This document shows, in pieces, positions 50,993 through 60,080 of a stretch of DNA of 64,000 nucleotides. Position 1 is the stretch's first letter. Each line of letters opens with the position of its first letter. Both the position numbers and the translations under genes were made by a program. The notes under the pieces were generated by a model. That model searched no databases and was not told the origin of the DNA. It saw only the letters and a list, made by a program, of their open reading frames with translations. The DNA lies in NCBI GenBank assembly GCA_963743785.1, contig CAVURD010000002.1, forward strand, positions 1 through 64,000, given 5' to 3'. The DNA comes from Bog-473 sp963743785 (lineage in GTDB: Bacteria > Actinomycetota > Acidimicrobiia > Acidimicrobiales > RAAP-2).

Positions 50993-51373
50993 ATGAACGT
51001 TCCGGACGACCTTCGTTATTCGACCGAGCACGAATGGGTTCGCGTCGACGGGTCACGTGCCCGCGTCGGGATCACTGACTACGCCCAAGACGCGCTGGGC
51101 GACATCGTCTACGTCGAGCTCCCGGCCGTGGACGCGGCGGTCGAGGCCGGCGGACCTTTGGGCGAGGTGGAGTCGACCAAGTCCGTCTCGGAGATCTACG
51201 CACCGGTGGCGGGGACCGTCACGGCCATCAACGAATCGCTCACGGCCAGCCCCGAGCGGATCAATCAGGACCCCTACGGGGATGGCTGGATCTGCGAGCT
51301 GGAGCTGGCCGACGTGGCCGCGCTGGACGGCCTCCTCGACGCCGGGGGATACGGGGATCTGACCGCCGGTTGA
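50993..51373 (+). CDS. gcvH: Glycine cleavage system H protein
   Basis: 126 residues: R-Y-S-T-E-H-E-W-V, G-D-I-V-Y-V-E-L-P and the lipoylation site E-S-T-K-S-V-S-E (Lys63). It carries the aminomethyl group between the P and T proteins, which are not in the window. TAGGGT lies 8 nt before the ATG. First gene of a cassette (gcvH, FHA, MerR, bifunctional nuclease) in the same order as Rv1826-Rv1829 of M. tuberculosis. Confidence 0.95.
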   Translation: MNVPDDLRYSTEHEWVRVDGSRARVGITDYAQDALGDIVYVELPAVDAAVEAGGPLGEVESTKSVSEIYAPVAGTVTAINESLTASPERINQDPYGDGWICELELADVAALDGLLDAGGYGDLTAG

Positions 51374-51438
51374 GCACGTTGGGGGCCACTTTGTAGCTCC
51401 AGGGATACGCGACCGTGGGGTGGAGTACCGTGTTCGCC

Positions 51439-51909
51439 GTGTTCTGTAATAACTGCGGGCATAGGAATCCCGAGGGTGTGAACTTCTGTTCCTCCTGCGG
51501 GAGCGCACTGGCCGGGGGCGACGACGCCACCGTGACCCTGCGTCCCGTCGACCACGGGGACAGTGCCGAGGAGAGCCCTGCCTTCGCGCCCGGTGAAGTT
51601 CCTCACGGCTCCGGCGTCCTGGTCGTGACCCGGGGGCCCAACGTCGGAGCGCGCTACGTGTTGGACGCGGGGGTGACCCGGGCGGGGCGCCATCCCGACA
51701 GCGATATCTTTCTGGACGACATCACTGTCTCCCGCCGCCACGCCGAGATCACGCAGGAAGTCAATGGGACGTTTGCCATCGCGGACGTGGGCTCTCTCAA
51801 CGGGACCTACGTCAATCGGGAGCGCATTGACAAGGCCTCGCTCTTGCCTCACGACGAAGTGCAGATCGGCAAATTCAAGCTGGTCTACCTGGTGGCTGGA
51901 CCAGAGTGA
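51439..51909 (+). CDS. Zinc-ribbon / FHA-domain protein, GarA-like
   Basis: About 156 residues from the GTG at 51439 (TACCGT 7 nt upstream; the frame extends to 51415). The N-terminus is a zinc ribbon, C-N-N-C-G-H and F-C-S-S-C-G. The FHA domain follows (R-A-G-R-H-P-D-S-D, V-S-R-R-H-A-E, L-N-G-T-Y-V-N-R). The position matches mycobacterial GarA, a kinase-controlled regulator of 2-oxoglutarate metabolism. The E-T-T-S phosphorylation motif of GarA is not seen; a D-D-A-T-V-T-L stretch stands there. Overlaps the MerR gene by 4 bases. Confidence 0.88.
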   Translation: MFCNNCGHRNPEGVNFCSSCGSALAGGDDATVTLRPVDHGDSAEESPAFAPGEVPHGSGVLVVTRGPNVGARYVLDAGVTRAGRHPDSDIFLDDITVSRRHAEITQEVNGTFAIADVGSLNGTYVNRERIDKASLLPHDEVQIGKFKLVYLVAGPE

Positions 51910-53420
51910 GTAGCCGTACCTACCTGTCCATCGGGGATGTCTTGACGCTGTTGCGGGAGGAATTCCCCGACGTCACTATCTCCAAGATCCGCTTCCTCGA
52001 GAGTCAAGGTCTAGTCAACCCCGAGCGTTCGCCCTCGGGCTACCGGAAGTTTTTCGAACCCGATGTGGAACGGCTCCGCTGGGTCCTGCGCCAGCAACGG
52101 GAGCACTTCCTGCCTCTCAAGGTCATTCGGGACCGCCTGGCCGCAGGGGATCTTGGAGACATCGAAGTGGAACCGGGCGTCGAGACAGAGGCTGAGCCGG
52201 CGCGACGAAACGGGGCTGCTTCCCATCCGGCCCACTCGACACCCGACGGCTCGGAACGAGCGGAGGAACCGGCGACATCGATGGGATCTTCGGCCGGGCG
52301 GACGACCCCACCGAGCCCGGCGTCCGGTGGGCAACGGCGTGGAAGCGCCAACGCGGCGGCGGGCCGGACCGAGGCGCAGATGGCACAGGCGGACAACGAA
52401 GCCATGGCGCGCATACTGGCCGACGCCTCGCGCCGCGCCGCGTTGATCCCCGAGAACGCCGCTGACCGCGCGCCGCTGCACGTCGTCCCCGATGCTGGTC
52501 ACTCCACTGAGAGTGAGTCGGTCGCCGCGCGCACGGGCACGGCGCGCGGAGATGCGTCACCTTCGGTCGTGGCGAACGAGGGTCAAGGTCAAGGTCGGAC
52601 TTCAGAGTCAAGTCCAGCGCGTCCGGTCGGAGCCAAACATGCGGCGGTCGACTCCTCGCCGACCTCGCGCCCTTCCGGCACCGCGGGTGAGCGCGACAGC
52701 GCCGCGGGCGGCGCGGCGACTGGTGGCGCTGGCGGCGCGGCGACTGGTGGCGCGGGCGGAGCGACTGGTGGCGCGGGCGGCACAGCTGATGGCGCAGGGG
52801 CGCCAGCCGGTTCCGCGGGGGCGGCCGGTGCCGGTGCCGGTGCTCGAGTTAGGGCAGGGTCGGCCGGCACGGACCATCGGCCCAAGGGAGGGGCACCGAC
52901 CGCTCCAGGCGCGCCCACCCGCAGCGAGGCGGACGAAGCCGGCAAGGGAACCGGATCTGCAGGCTCCTCCGACTCGGGCGGCTCGGGCCGTCGGGCAACG
53001 GGGCCGGCCAAGCCGATACTCACGCCGGACATGGTCACCGGCGCCAGCCTGACCTGCGACGAACTGTGCTCGGCCAGCGGGCTGTCCGAGGCCGAACTGG
53101 CCGGCCTGCAGAGTTTCGGCCTGATCGAGCCGGTGATCGTGGCGGGAATACCCACTTTCGACGAGGATGCCCTGACCGTGGCCAACCTGGCCGCAGATTT
53201 CCGAAAATTCGGCATCGAGCCCCGCCATTTACGCATGTACCGCACCGGCGTCGACCGGGAGATCGGGTTGATTGAGCAGGTCATCATCCCTTTGTTGCGC
53301 CAACGCAATCCTGAATCCCGACAGCGGGCCACCCGAGCCGCCGAGGAGCTGGGGACCCTGGGTCAGACCATGCGGGCCACCTTGCTGCGATCGGCTCTGC
53401 GTCGCCACGTCGGGGGCTGA
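51906..53420 (+). CDS. MerR-family regulator with long low-complexity insert
   Basis: 504 residues, about twice the mycobacterial homologue. Residues 1-90 are the MerR DNA-binding domain (Y-L-S-I-G-D-V-L-T-L-L ... I-R-F-L-E-S-Q-G-L-V-N-P-E-R ... R-K-F). Residues about 100-370 are Ala/Gly/Thr/Pro-rich with G-G-A-A-T-G-G-A repeats. The rest is a helical effector/dimer region (L-T-P-D-M-V-T-G-A-S-L, F-G-I-E-P-R-H-L-R-M-Y-R). The insert corresponds to a GC-rich repeat at about 52700-52850. Target unknown. The GTG start overlaps the FHA stop. Confidence 0.85.
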   Translation: MSSRTYLSIGDVLTLLREEFPDVTISKIRFLESQGLVNPERSPSGYRKFFEPDVERLRWVLRQQREHFLPLKVIRDRLAAGDLGDIEVEPGVETEAEPARRNGAASHPAHSTPDGSERAEEPATSMGSSAGRTTPPSPASGGQRRGSANAAAGRTEAQMAQADNEAMARILADASRRAALIPENAADRAPLHVVPDAGHSTESESVAARTGTARGDASPSVVANEGQGQGRTSESSPARPVGAKHAAVDSSPTSRPSGTAGERDSAAGGAATGGAGGAATGGAGGATGGAGGTADGAGAPAGSAGAAGAGAGARVRAGSAGTDHRPKGGAPTAPGAPTRSEADEAGKGTGSAGSSDSGGSGRRATGPAKPILTPDMVTGASLTCDELCSASGLSEAELAGLQSFGLIEPVIVAGIPTFDEDALTVANLAADFRKFGIEPRHLRMYRTGVDREIGLIEQVIIPLLRQRNPESRQRATRAAEELGTLGQTMRATLLRSALRRHVGG

Positions 53421-53454
53421 TCACACAGGGGCCTTCGGGCGCTACATTTCAATC

Positions 53455-53958
53455 ATGGTCCGAGTGATGTTGCGAGCCGTTCGAGTGGACCTGCAGTCCA
53501 ACACTCCTGTCCTGCTCCTGCAGGAAACCGGCGGAGAGGGCCGGACGCTGCCCATCTTCATCGGCAATCCTGAGGCCACCGCCATTGCCTATGCGCTCCA
53601 GGGGGTGACCATGCCACGACCTCTGACTCACGATCTCATGACCGACATGCTGGGTGCCCTTGACATCAGCGTCGAGCGTGTCATCATCACCGAGCTCCGC
53701 TCCTCGACCTATTTTGCCGAGTTACATCTTCTCCACGGCGAGGAGCGGGCGGTCATCTCGAGCCGACCCTCGGATGCGGTGGCGGTGGCGGTGCGTACCG
53801 AGACCCCGCTCTTCGTCCAGGACGAGTTGATGGAGTCCGAAGGCATCATCTTGGCCATCGAAAGCGAGGATGAAGAGGACGAGGAGAACGTCAACGAACT
53901 GGCCGAACAGTTTCGCGAATTCCTCGACACGGTTCGTCCGGAGGACTTCAGCGGCTGA
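53455..53958 (+). CDS. Bifunctional nuclease family protein (DUF151/BFN)
   Basis: 167 residues. The BFN domain is clear: L-P-I-F-I-G-N-P-E-A-T-A-I, R-P-L-T-H-D-L-M, S-R-P-S-D-A-V-A-V-A-V-R. An acidic C-terminal tail (E-S-E-D-E-E-D-E-E) follows. TACATT lies exactly 6 nt before the ATG, so a leaderless transcript is likely; earlier starts in the frame run into the MerR gene. Last gene of the conserved cassette. Confidence 0.9.
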   Translation: MVRVMLRAVRVDLQSNTPVLLLQETGGEGRTLPIFIGNPEATAIAYALQGVTMPRPLTHDLMTDMLGALDISVERVIITELRSSTYFAELHLLHGEERAVISSRPSDAVAVAVRTETPLFVQDELMESEGIILAIESEDEEDEENVNELAEQFREFLDTVRPEDFSG

Positions 53959-53990
53959 CGCCGCGCGGTGGCGCGGTGCCTGGTCAGCCC

Positions 53991-54980
53991 TCATCGCCGG
54001 GGATCCACCAGGATGCGACCCCTGGCCGCTCCCCTCAGCACCTTGCTCAGTGCATCGCTGAGGCCGTCCAGGCCGACGACCTCGCTCACCATCTCGGCGC
54101 AGCGTTGCATCGGGAACTCATCGGCCATGGTCGACCAGAGGGCGCGGCGTTCTTCAATCGGGGTCGCCACCGTGTCGATGCCCAGGAGGGCGACCCCGCG
54201 GACGATGAAGGGGTAGACGGTGGAGGACAGTTCGTTGCCGCCGGTCAATCCGCTGGCCGCCACGCCGCCGCCGTAGCGCACCGTCCGCAGCGCCTCGGAC
54301 AGGGCGGACCCGCCGACGCAGTCGACGACACCACCCCAGAGTTGCGGCCCGAGGGTGCGGCCATCATCGGGGCTGAACTGGCGCCCCACGACTCGAGCCG
54401 CGCCCAACTGCGTGAGGTAGTCGTGTTCGGCCCCCTTGCCCGACGACGCCACGACCTCAAAACCTTTATGGGCCAGGAGCGCGACCGCGGCACTGCCCAC
54501 ACCTCCGGAGGCACCGGTGACCAGAACCGGGCCGTCCTTGGGAGCGAGGCCATGCTGTTCCAGCCGGTGAAGGGAGAGGATGGCGGTGAAGCCGGCCAGC
54601 CCGATGATCGCGGCATTGCGGGACGACACCGCAGAAGGGAGTGGCACCACCCATTCAGCCGGTACCCGGGCGAAGCCGGCGAACCCGCCGTGATGGGCCA
54701 CCCCCAGGTCGTAGCCCTGCACCAGAACGCGTCGCCCCGGGACCAGGGTGGGATCGTCACTCTCGGCGATCGTGCCCGTGAACTCCACCCCCGGGATCAA
54801 CGGGAACTGACGGGCCACCCGGTTCCCTGGACGGGTCACCATGGCGTCCTTGAAGTTGATGGCCGACCACTCGACGTTGACCAGCACCTCACCCTCAGGT
54901 AGGTCGCGCTCGGAGAGGTCAGCAATGTGCGCCCGGATGACCTCTCCCATTTTGGATAGGCAGTATGCGGAGAAGCGCAT
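53991..54980 (-). CDS. Zinc-independent alcohol-dehydrogenase-like reductase (AcuI/YhdH type)
   Basis: 329 residues of the medium-chain dehydrogenase family without catalytic zinc ligands: N-F-K-D-A-M-V-T-R-P-G, P-G-V-E-F-T-G-T, V-T-G-A-S-G-G-V-G-S (NADPH-binding Rossmann turn), Y-G-G-G-V-A-A-S-G-L-T-G-G. Closest in pattern to acrylyl-CoA reductases; the substrate is inferred. TACAGT lies 5 nt before the ATG. It is divergent from the S9 peptidase, whose start is 60 bp away. Confidence 0.85.
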   Translation of the reverse strand: MRFSAYCLSKMGEVIRAHIADLSERDLPEGEVLVNVEWSAINFKDAMVTRPGNRVARQFPLIPGVEFTGTIAESDDPTLVPGRRVLVQGYDLGVAHHGGFAGFARVPAEWVVPLPSAVSSRNAAIIGLAGFTAILSLHRLEQHGLAPKDGPVLVTGASGGVGSAAVALLAHKGFEVVASSGKGAEHDYLTQLGAARVVGRQFSPDDGRTLGPQLWGGVVDCVGGSALSEALRTVRYGGGVAASGLTGGNELSSTVYPFIVRGVALLGIDTVATPIEERRALWSTMADEFPMQRCAEMVSEVVGLDGLSDALSKVLRGAARGRILVDPRR

Positions 54981-55040
54981 AGTCCACTGTACGAGCCGCG
55001 AGGGCGAGCGCCGACGGCACCGGGCGCTACGGTCGCTCCG

Positions 55041-56990
55041 ATGACTCGCTCCCCGTTCGGTTTCTGGCCCTCGCCACTAAGCGCGGCGCAGGCTGCCGCC
55101 GGGCGAGTGTCGCTCTCCGAGTTGAGCTCGGACGGGGGCCGGCTCTACTGGTTGGAGTCCAGGCCGTCGGAAGGCGGCCGTGTGGTGCTCGTCATGTCCG
55201 CCGGGGACGCGGTGGAGGAGCTTTCGCCGCGAGGCGTGAGCATTCGCAGTCGAGTGCACGAATACGGCGGTGGTGCATCATGCCTCGTCCCGGATCACGG
55301 CCCGGACGCGTTCGCCTACGTGCGGCTGGATGACCAACGGGTCTGGTTGACCGCCGGGGGATCGGCTGCACCGAGAGCCCTCTCGAGTGAGCCCCCGCGG
55401 GGAGAGATCTGGGCCCATGGAGGCCTCTGCGCCACACCCGATGGGGATTGGGTCGTTGCCGTGCGCGAAGCTCACCGTCCGGGGAGTTCGCGTCCCCGGC
55501 ACTGCCTGGTGGCCCTGGGGACCCGCGCCGACAACGTGGGCGAATGGATCGTGGCCGAGGGCCATGGTTTCTACGGTGCCCCGCGGGTGAACAACGCGGG
55601 CGATCGCTTGGTGACGGTGGTCTGGGACCACCCTGACATGCCGTGGGACTCCTCGGCCGTTGTCGTCATCCCACTCGAGGTTGTCGTCGACGAAGCCGCC
55701 GCGACTTCGCGGCTGACCGCCGCCGGTGCGCTCTGGGCGGTGGCCGGGGCCCCGGACGAGTCGGTGGGGCAACCAGCCTGGCGGCTCGATGGGGGCCTGC
55801 GCTTTGTCTCGGATCGCCAGGGCTGGTGGCAGCCCTGGCTCCATCCAGGTACGGCCGGTGCGCATCCGGCCGAACCGATGACCGACGAGGCGGCCGAGTT
55901 TCACGGCCCGGACTGGGTCCTCGGGCAGACGACGATGGTCGAGATGGGCGATGGCTCAGTGGTGGCTCGCCTGACGTCGGGCGGCCGAGACTTCCTCGTG
56001 CATATCACCACCTCGCAGGCGCCCCCGAAGGTGCTCTCCCAGCCGTGTGTCTCCATCAGCGCGCTGTGCCCGCACGGTGACGGCGTGGCTTTCATCGGGG
56101 GACCGGCCGATGGGCCCGACGACGTGTGGGTGCTGCCGTCGACGGGGGAGGCGGCGCGGCCTCTGCGACCCGGTCGGGCTGTCGCGCTGGTACCCGCCAA
56201 CGTCTCGGTGGGGGAGCCGTTCGATTTGGTCGGGCGCTCGGGTCGTCCGGTCCATGGCGTGGTGTACCCGCCGAAGCTGGGGGAGGCGGTGGGACCTGAA
56301 GGCACCCTCGCCCCTCTGATCGTCTCCTGTCACGGTGGGCCGACGTCGTCCGCCGGGTCCGGATTCGACGTCACCATGCAGTACTTCACCAGTCGGGGTT
56401 TTGCCGTGGCCCGAGTGGACTACGCCGGCAGCACGGGCTACGGGCGCGCCTATCGCTGCTCGCTCTGGGGGCAGTGGGGCGTGGCCGATGCCGAGGACTG
56501 CGTTGACGCCGCTCGCCATCTGGCCGCCACGGGCCGCGTCGACGGCGGCCGCATGGGTATCCGGGGTGGAAGTGCCGGGGGCCTGACCGCCCTCAATGCA
56601 CTGGCCGCCGGTGAAGGGTTCTCCGCCGCCGTTGCCCTATACGGGGTGACCGATCTGTTGGGACTGGCGGCCTCGACCCACGACTTCGAGGCGCACTACA
56701 TGGATCGTCTCATCGGTCCCTTGCCGGAGAGTCGGGAGATCTATGAGGACCGTTCGCCGGTGAACCGGGCCGCCCGGATGGGCGGTTCCGTGCTCCTGCT
56801 CCAGGGAACCGAGGACCCGGTGGTCCCGCCGGCCCAAGCTGAGCGCCTGCGCGACGCCCTGAGCGCCGCCGGACGGCGCTGCGTCGTGCGCTTCTTCGAA
56901 GGAGAGGGCCACGGGTTTCGCCGAGCGGAGACGCTGGTGGCCTGCCTGGAAGAGGAATTGGCCTTCTACCGAACCGAACTCGGGCTCTGA
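55041..56990 (+). CDS. S9-family prolyl oligopeptidase-like serine peptidase
   Basis: 649 residues. An N-terminal beta-propeller-like region (about 30-380) with W-x-x-G and R-V-W-L-T repeats is followed by an alpha/beta hydrolase with triad Ser511 in G-G-S-A-G-G, Asp592 in G-T-E-D-P-V and His624 in G-E-G-H-G-F. No signal peptide is seen, so it is cytoplasmic. TACGGT lies 7 nt before the ATG (leaderless pattern). Substrate: short peptides, probably. Confidence 0.92.
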   Translation: MTRSPFGFWPSPLSAAQAAAGRVSLSELSSDGGRLYWLESRPSEGGRVVLVMSAGDAVEELSPRGVSIRSRVHEYGGGASCLVPDHGPDAFAYVRLDDQRVWLTAGGSAAPRALSSEPPRGEIWAHGGLCATPDGDWVVAVREAHRPGSSRPRHCLVALGTRADNVGEWIVAEGHGFYGAPRVNNAGDRLVTVVWDHPDMPWDSSAVVVIPLEVVVDEAAATSRLTAAGALWAVAGAPDESVGQPAWRLDGGLRFVSDRQGWWQPWLHPGTAGAHPAEPMTDEAAEFHGPDWVLGQTTMVEMGDGSVVARLTSGGRDFLVHITTSQAPPKVLSQPCVSISALCPHGDGVAFIGGPADGPDDVWVLPSTGEAARPLRPGRAVALVPANVSVGEPFDLVGRSGRPVHGVVYPPKLGEAVGPEGTLAPLIVSCHGGPTSSAGSGFDVTMQYFTSRGFAVARVDYAGSTGYGRAYRCSLWGQWGVADAEDCVDAARHLAATGRVDGGRMGIRGGSAGGLTALNALAAGEGFSAAVALYGVTDLLGLAASTHDFEAHYMDRLIGPLPESREIYEDRSPVNRAARMGGSVLLLQGTEDPVVPPAQAERLRDALSAAGRRCVVRFFEGEGHGFRRAETLVACLEEELAFYRTELGL

Positions 56991-57050
56991 GGCCTCGCTC
57001 CGGGCGTCGACCTGCCTCACACCGGCCTATGCCAGGCTGTAGCCATTGAG

Positions 57051-58514
57051 ATGTCGACCACCCCCTCTCGGAGCGGTGCTTCACCAAGCCTGATGCGACG
57101 GGTCCTGGCCCGTCTTGCCTCCGTCGGTCCCACGTCAGGCGACGCCATGTTGTACGGGCTGGGGGCGGCGTTCGCCCTGGGCATCATCCTCTTCTCGACG
57201 TTGGACCTGTACCGCCAGTGGGGAGAGTTGGCTCTGGGCCCGTACATCTTCGGGACCGTGGCTTCCGCCGTGTTGGCCATCGTCAGGCGGCACAAGGCTG
57301 CTGCGGCGTCCGCCGGCACTGACTCGCCGTCCGACACCGACGCCACCACCGGCCTCGCAGCTTCCACCTCCACCGCCAGCACCACCGCCAGCACCACGGC
57401 CGGCGTGCCGTCGCCCCGTCGCCGCGCCTGGCGGTCGCCCATGACCCCACGCCTGGCGATCGCCGTCTGCGTGTTCGTCGGCGCAACGGCCGTCCCGCTC
57501 GCCCTCGAGGTGGTGTGGCGCTCCAACGGAGACCCCGGCTCGCACTTCCAACCGGAGGTGGCCACCATCGAGAAGGGTGGCCAGACGGTGGCCAAGGGCA
57601 AGGACCCCTACCACGACGTCACCAACTCGCACGGCAAGGTCCTCTACCGCGTCCCGGGCGAGCCGACCTACGAAGGCTTCCTGCCCTACCTCCCCCTCAT
57701 GACGGTGTTCGGGCTCCCGAGCGCCAAGCACCACGACATTGTGCTGACCGATGCCCGCATCTTCTTCAGCCTGGCCACACTGGCGCTCACGGCGGTGGCC
57801 CTCTGGCTGTGCCCGGCCGACGGGCGCCGGAAGATGCGCACCCTCCAGGTGATCGCCATCTTGCCCACTGCCGCCCTCCCGCTGGCCACGGGGGGCGACG
57901 ACATGCCGATCGTGGCCTTCTTGCTGCTGGCCATGGTGCTGGCCCAACGGCGCCAGCCCTTCGCCTCGGGCGTGGTCCTCGGCGTGGTGTCGGCCATGAA
58001 GTTCACGGCCTGGCCGCTCGCCGCGCTGGCGCTCTTCGCCGCCCGGGACCGCCGCGGGGTGCGGCGTCCCGGCACGATGTTCCTCGGCATGTTGGTCATT
58101 GCCGGCCCGGTGGTGGTTCCCTTCGCCTTGCGCGGCCCGTGGGCCTTCTTCGACAATGTCGTGCTCTTCCCGCTTGGCCTGTCGGGCGTTAGCTCGCCGG
58201 CGGCCAGCCCGCTCCCGGGCCACCTCCTGGTGACCGCGTTTCCCTTCCTCCACCGGGCGCTGCCGTTGGCGGTCGGCATCGTGGGCGGTGCGCTGCTGGC
58301 GTGGCACCTCTCCCGTCGCCCCCCGAGCACGGCGGCAGAGGTCTGCACATTGGGCGGGATAGTGATGGCGGTGATCACCCTTCTGGCCCCGGCCACCCGC
58401 ATCGGCTACCTGCTTTACCCGATCAACTTCTTCGTGTGGTCGTATCTCTTTCGCGAGATCGAGCGCGCCGGCGATATGCCGGAGCGAGCACTCAGCGAGA
58501 GCGTGTCTGTCTAG
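57051..58514 (+). CDS. Polytopic membrane protein resembling GT87 mannosyltransferases
   Basis: 487 residues, about ten hydrophobic helices, with a Ser/Thr/Ala-rich cytoplasmic insert near residues 80-125. After the third helix it reads K-G-K-D-P-Y-H-D-V and E-G-F-L-P-Y-L-P-L-M-T, similar in layout to the lipid-linked glycosyltransferases of DUF2029/GT87, which place an acidic residue in the first large outer loop. The donor would be a polyprenyl-phosphate sugar. Its stop region overlaps the next minus-strand gene by 4 bases. Confidence 0.65.
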   Translation: MSTTPSRSGASPSLMRRVLARLASVGPTSGDAMLYGLGAAFALGIILFSTLDLYRQWGELALGPYIFGTVASAVLAIVRRHKAAAASAGTDSPSDTDATTGLAASTSTASTTASTTAGVPSPRRRAWRSPMTPRLAIAVCVFVGATAVPLALEVVWRSNGDPGSHFQPEVATIEKGGQTVAKGKDPYHDVTNSHGKVLYRVPGEPTYEGFLPYLPLMTVFGLPSAKHHDIVLTDARIFFSLATLALTAVALWLCPADGRRKMRTLQVIAILPTAALPLATGGDDMPIVAFLLLAMVLAQRRQPFASGVVLGVVSAMKFTAWPLAALALFAARDRRGVRRPGTMFLGMLVIAGPVVVPFALRGPWAFFDNVVLFPLGLSGVSSPAASPLPGHLLVTAFPFLHRALPLAVGIVGGALLAWHLSRRPPSTAAEVCTLGGIVMAVITLLAPATRIGYLLYPINFFVWSYLFREIERAGDMPERALSESVSV

Positions 58515-59161
58515 TCCGGGTCGGGAACTTGGAAGAGCCGGACGGTGAACGCGGTCTGGCCGGCCGGCGGGGCGTCGGGACCGAACGTGGTGGCCGAGAC
58601 CACCGCACCCATCTCCCAGAAGAAGCCGTCGGAGCCCGCCTTCTTGCCCAGCACTTCGAGGGCACCTGGGTCATTGCGCGCCGGGCCGGTCTCGAAGATC
58701 TGCCAACCCTGCGCCTTCATGTCGCTCAGGTAGAAGGTGCGGATCGCCCCCTGCGAGTCGTCGCTGACCAGGCCGATCTGGGCGTCGAACTGGTCGGCCA
58801 AGGCGCTGTTGGCCTGATGTGAGACGCGAGTCGACCCCTCGGGAAGCGAGACGGCGTTGAGGATGTTCGACGGTGGCTCGCCGGACCGGGTGATGACGCT
58901 GAGAGCGGGAGCGGCGCGGACCGCACGAAGCGAGGTGCCCGTGATCACCCGGATACTCCTCGAGGTATCGGTCTGAGCCGGGGCGCCGTTGGTGGCCAGC
59001 CCGATGGCGACGAACCCGACCAGGATCAGGGCGGCCAGGCCGACCACGACCATGGCCGGGCGCATGCTGAACCCGGCGTACGGCGCCGGCCGGGCCGGCG
59101 TCGGGCCGGCCCCGGGCGTCGGGGCAGCCCCCTCCTCTTCGGGACCGTCGGGGTCGGTCAT
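58511..59161 (-). CDS. Membrane-anchored hypothetical protein
   Basis: 216 residues. A Pro/Glu-rich N-terminus of about 35 leads into a TM helix (M-V-V-V-G-L-A-A-L-I-L-V-G-F-V-A-I-G-L), then an outer domain of about 150 residues with F-Y-L-S-D-M-K-A-Q-G-W-Q-I-F-E-T-G near the middle. That stretch resembles domains of secreted actinobacterial lipoproteins, but I cannot name the family. A GGAG site precedes the ATG. It lies downstream of thiD on the same strand (24 bp). Confidence 0.6.
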   Translation of the reverse strand: MTDPDGPEEEGAAPTPGAGPTPARPAPYAGFSMRPAMVVVGLAALILVGFVAIGLATNGAPAQTDTSRSIRVITGTSLRAVRAAPALSVITRSGEPPSNILNAVSLPEGSTRVSHQANSALADQFDAQIGLVSDDSQGAIRTFYLSDMKAQGWQIFETGPARNDPGALEVLGKKAGSDGFFWEMGAVVSATTFGPDAPPAGQTAFTVRLFQVPDPD

Positions 59162-59185
59162 CTTCCAGCTCCCACGACCGCCAGC

Positions 59186-60016
59186 CTATGGCGACGCTGA
59201 CCACCCGAAATGGTCGATAGGCCCATGCCCGGCCCCGAGCGTCCACGAGGCACCCCCGACCAGTCCCCGGGCCACGAATGCCTTGGCCCGGCTGATGGCT
59301 GTGGGCCCATCCGCCCCGAGGGCCAGGTTGGCGGCGATGGCCGCCGAGAGGGAACAGCCCGTGCCGTGGTCGTTCCGGGTATCGATGCGAGTGGCCTCGA
59401 GCACGGTGGTCCCTTCGGGACCGGCCACGACATCGTGGGCCACGTCGGTGAGGTGGCCTCCTTTGACCACCACATAGGTCGCCCCACGCGAGCGGATCTG
59501 CTCCGCGGCGGCGGCCATGGCAGGCACCGACAACAGGTCCTCCACCGGCCTGTGGGTCAGGGCGGCGGCCTCGCGCAGGTTGGGGGTCACCACGACGGCG
59601 TGGGGGACAAGGCGGGTCAGATAGGCCTCGATGCCATCGGGGTCCATGAGGGGGTGTCCACTCGATGAGACCAGAACGGGATCGACCACCAGCTGCGGCA
59701 ACCGCCCGGCCGCAGCCAGGTCGGCCACCAGGTCGACGATGGCTCGAGTGGCCAACATGCCGGTCTTGACGCTGCGCACCGAGAGGTCGCCCAGCACGGT
59801 TTCGATCTGGAGGCGGACGAAGTCCGGCTCGAGCACGACGACGCCGCGCACGGCCGCCGTGCTCTGGGCGGTGATGGCGGTCAGCGCGGTGGTCCCGTGC
59901 ACGCGGTGGGCGGCGAAGGTCTTGAGGTCGGCCTGGGCCCCGGCCCCGCCACCCGAATCCGACCCGGCAATGCTCAGCGCAGCCGGCGGAGTGGTGGGCC
60001 GATGCGTGGGTGACAC
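59186..60016 (-). CDS. thiD: Hydroxymethylpyrimidine kinase / phosphomethylpyrimidine kinase
   Basis: Phosphorylates HMP twice for thiamine synthesis. Ribokinase fold: S-I-A-G-S-D-S-G-G-G-A-G-A-Q-A-D-L-K near residue 15, V-V-D-P-V-L-V-S-S-S-G, T-P-N-L-R-E-A, and the catalytic D-H-G-T-G-C-S-L-S-A-A-I. 276 aa. TAACGT lies exactly 7 nt before the GTG start, so the mRNA is probably leaderless. Divergent from thiG. Confidence 0.93.
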   Translation of the reverse strand: MSPTHRPTTPPAALSIAGSDSGGGAGAQADLKTFAAHRVHGTTALTAITAQSTAAVRGVVVLEPDFVRLQIETVLGDLSVRSVKTGMLATRAIVDLVADLAAAGRLPQLVVDPVLVSSSGHPLMDPDGIEAYLTRLVPHAVVVTPNLREAAALTHRPVEDLLSVPAMAAAAEQIRSRGATYVVVKGGHLTDVAHDVVAGPEGTTVLEATRIDTRNDHGTGCSLSAAIAANLALGADGPTAISRAKAFVARGLVGGASWTLGAGHGPIDHFGWSASP

Positions 60017-60080
60017 TCAAGGAACGTTAGCGAGCATGATGCCGGTGCCTTCCCCGTCGGCCCCGCAAGTATCGTCGGTG

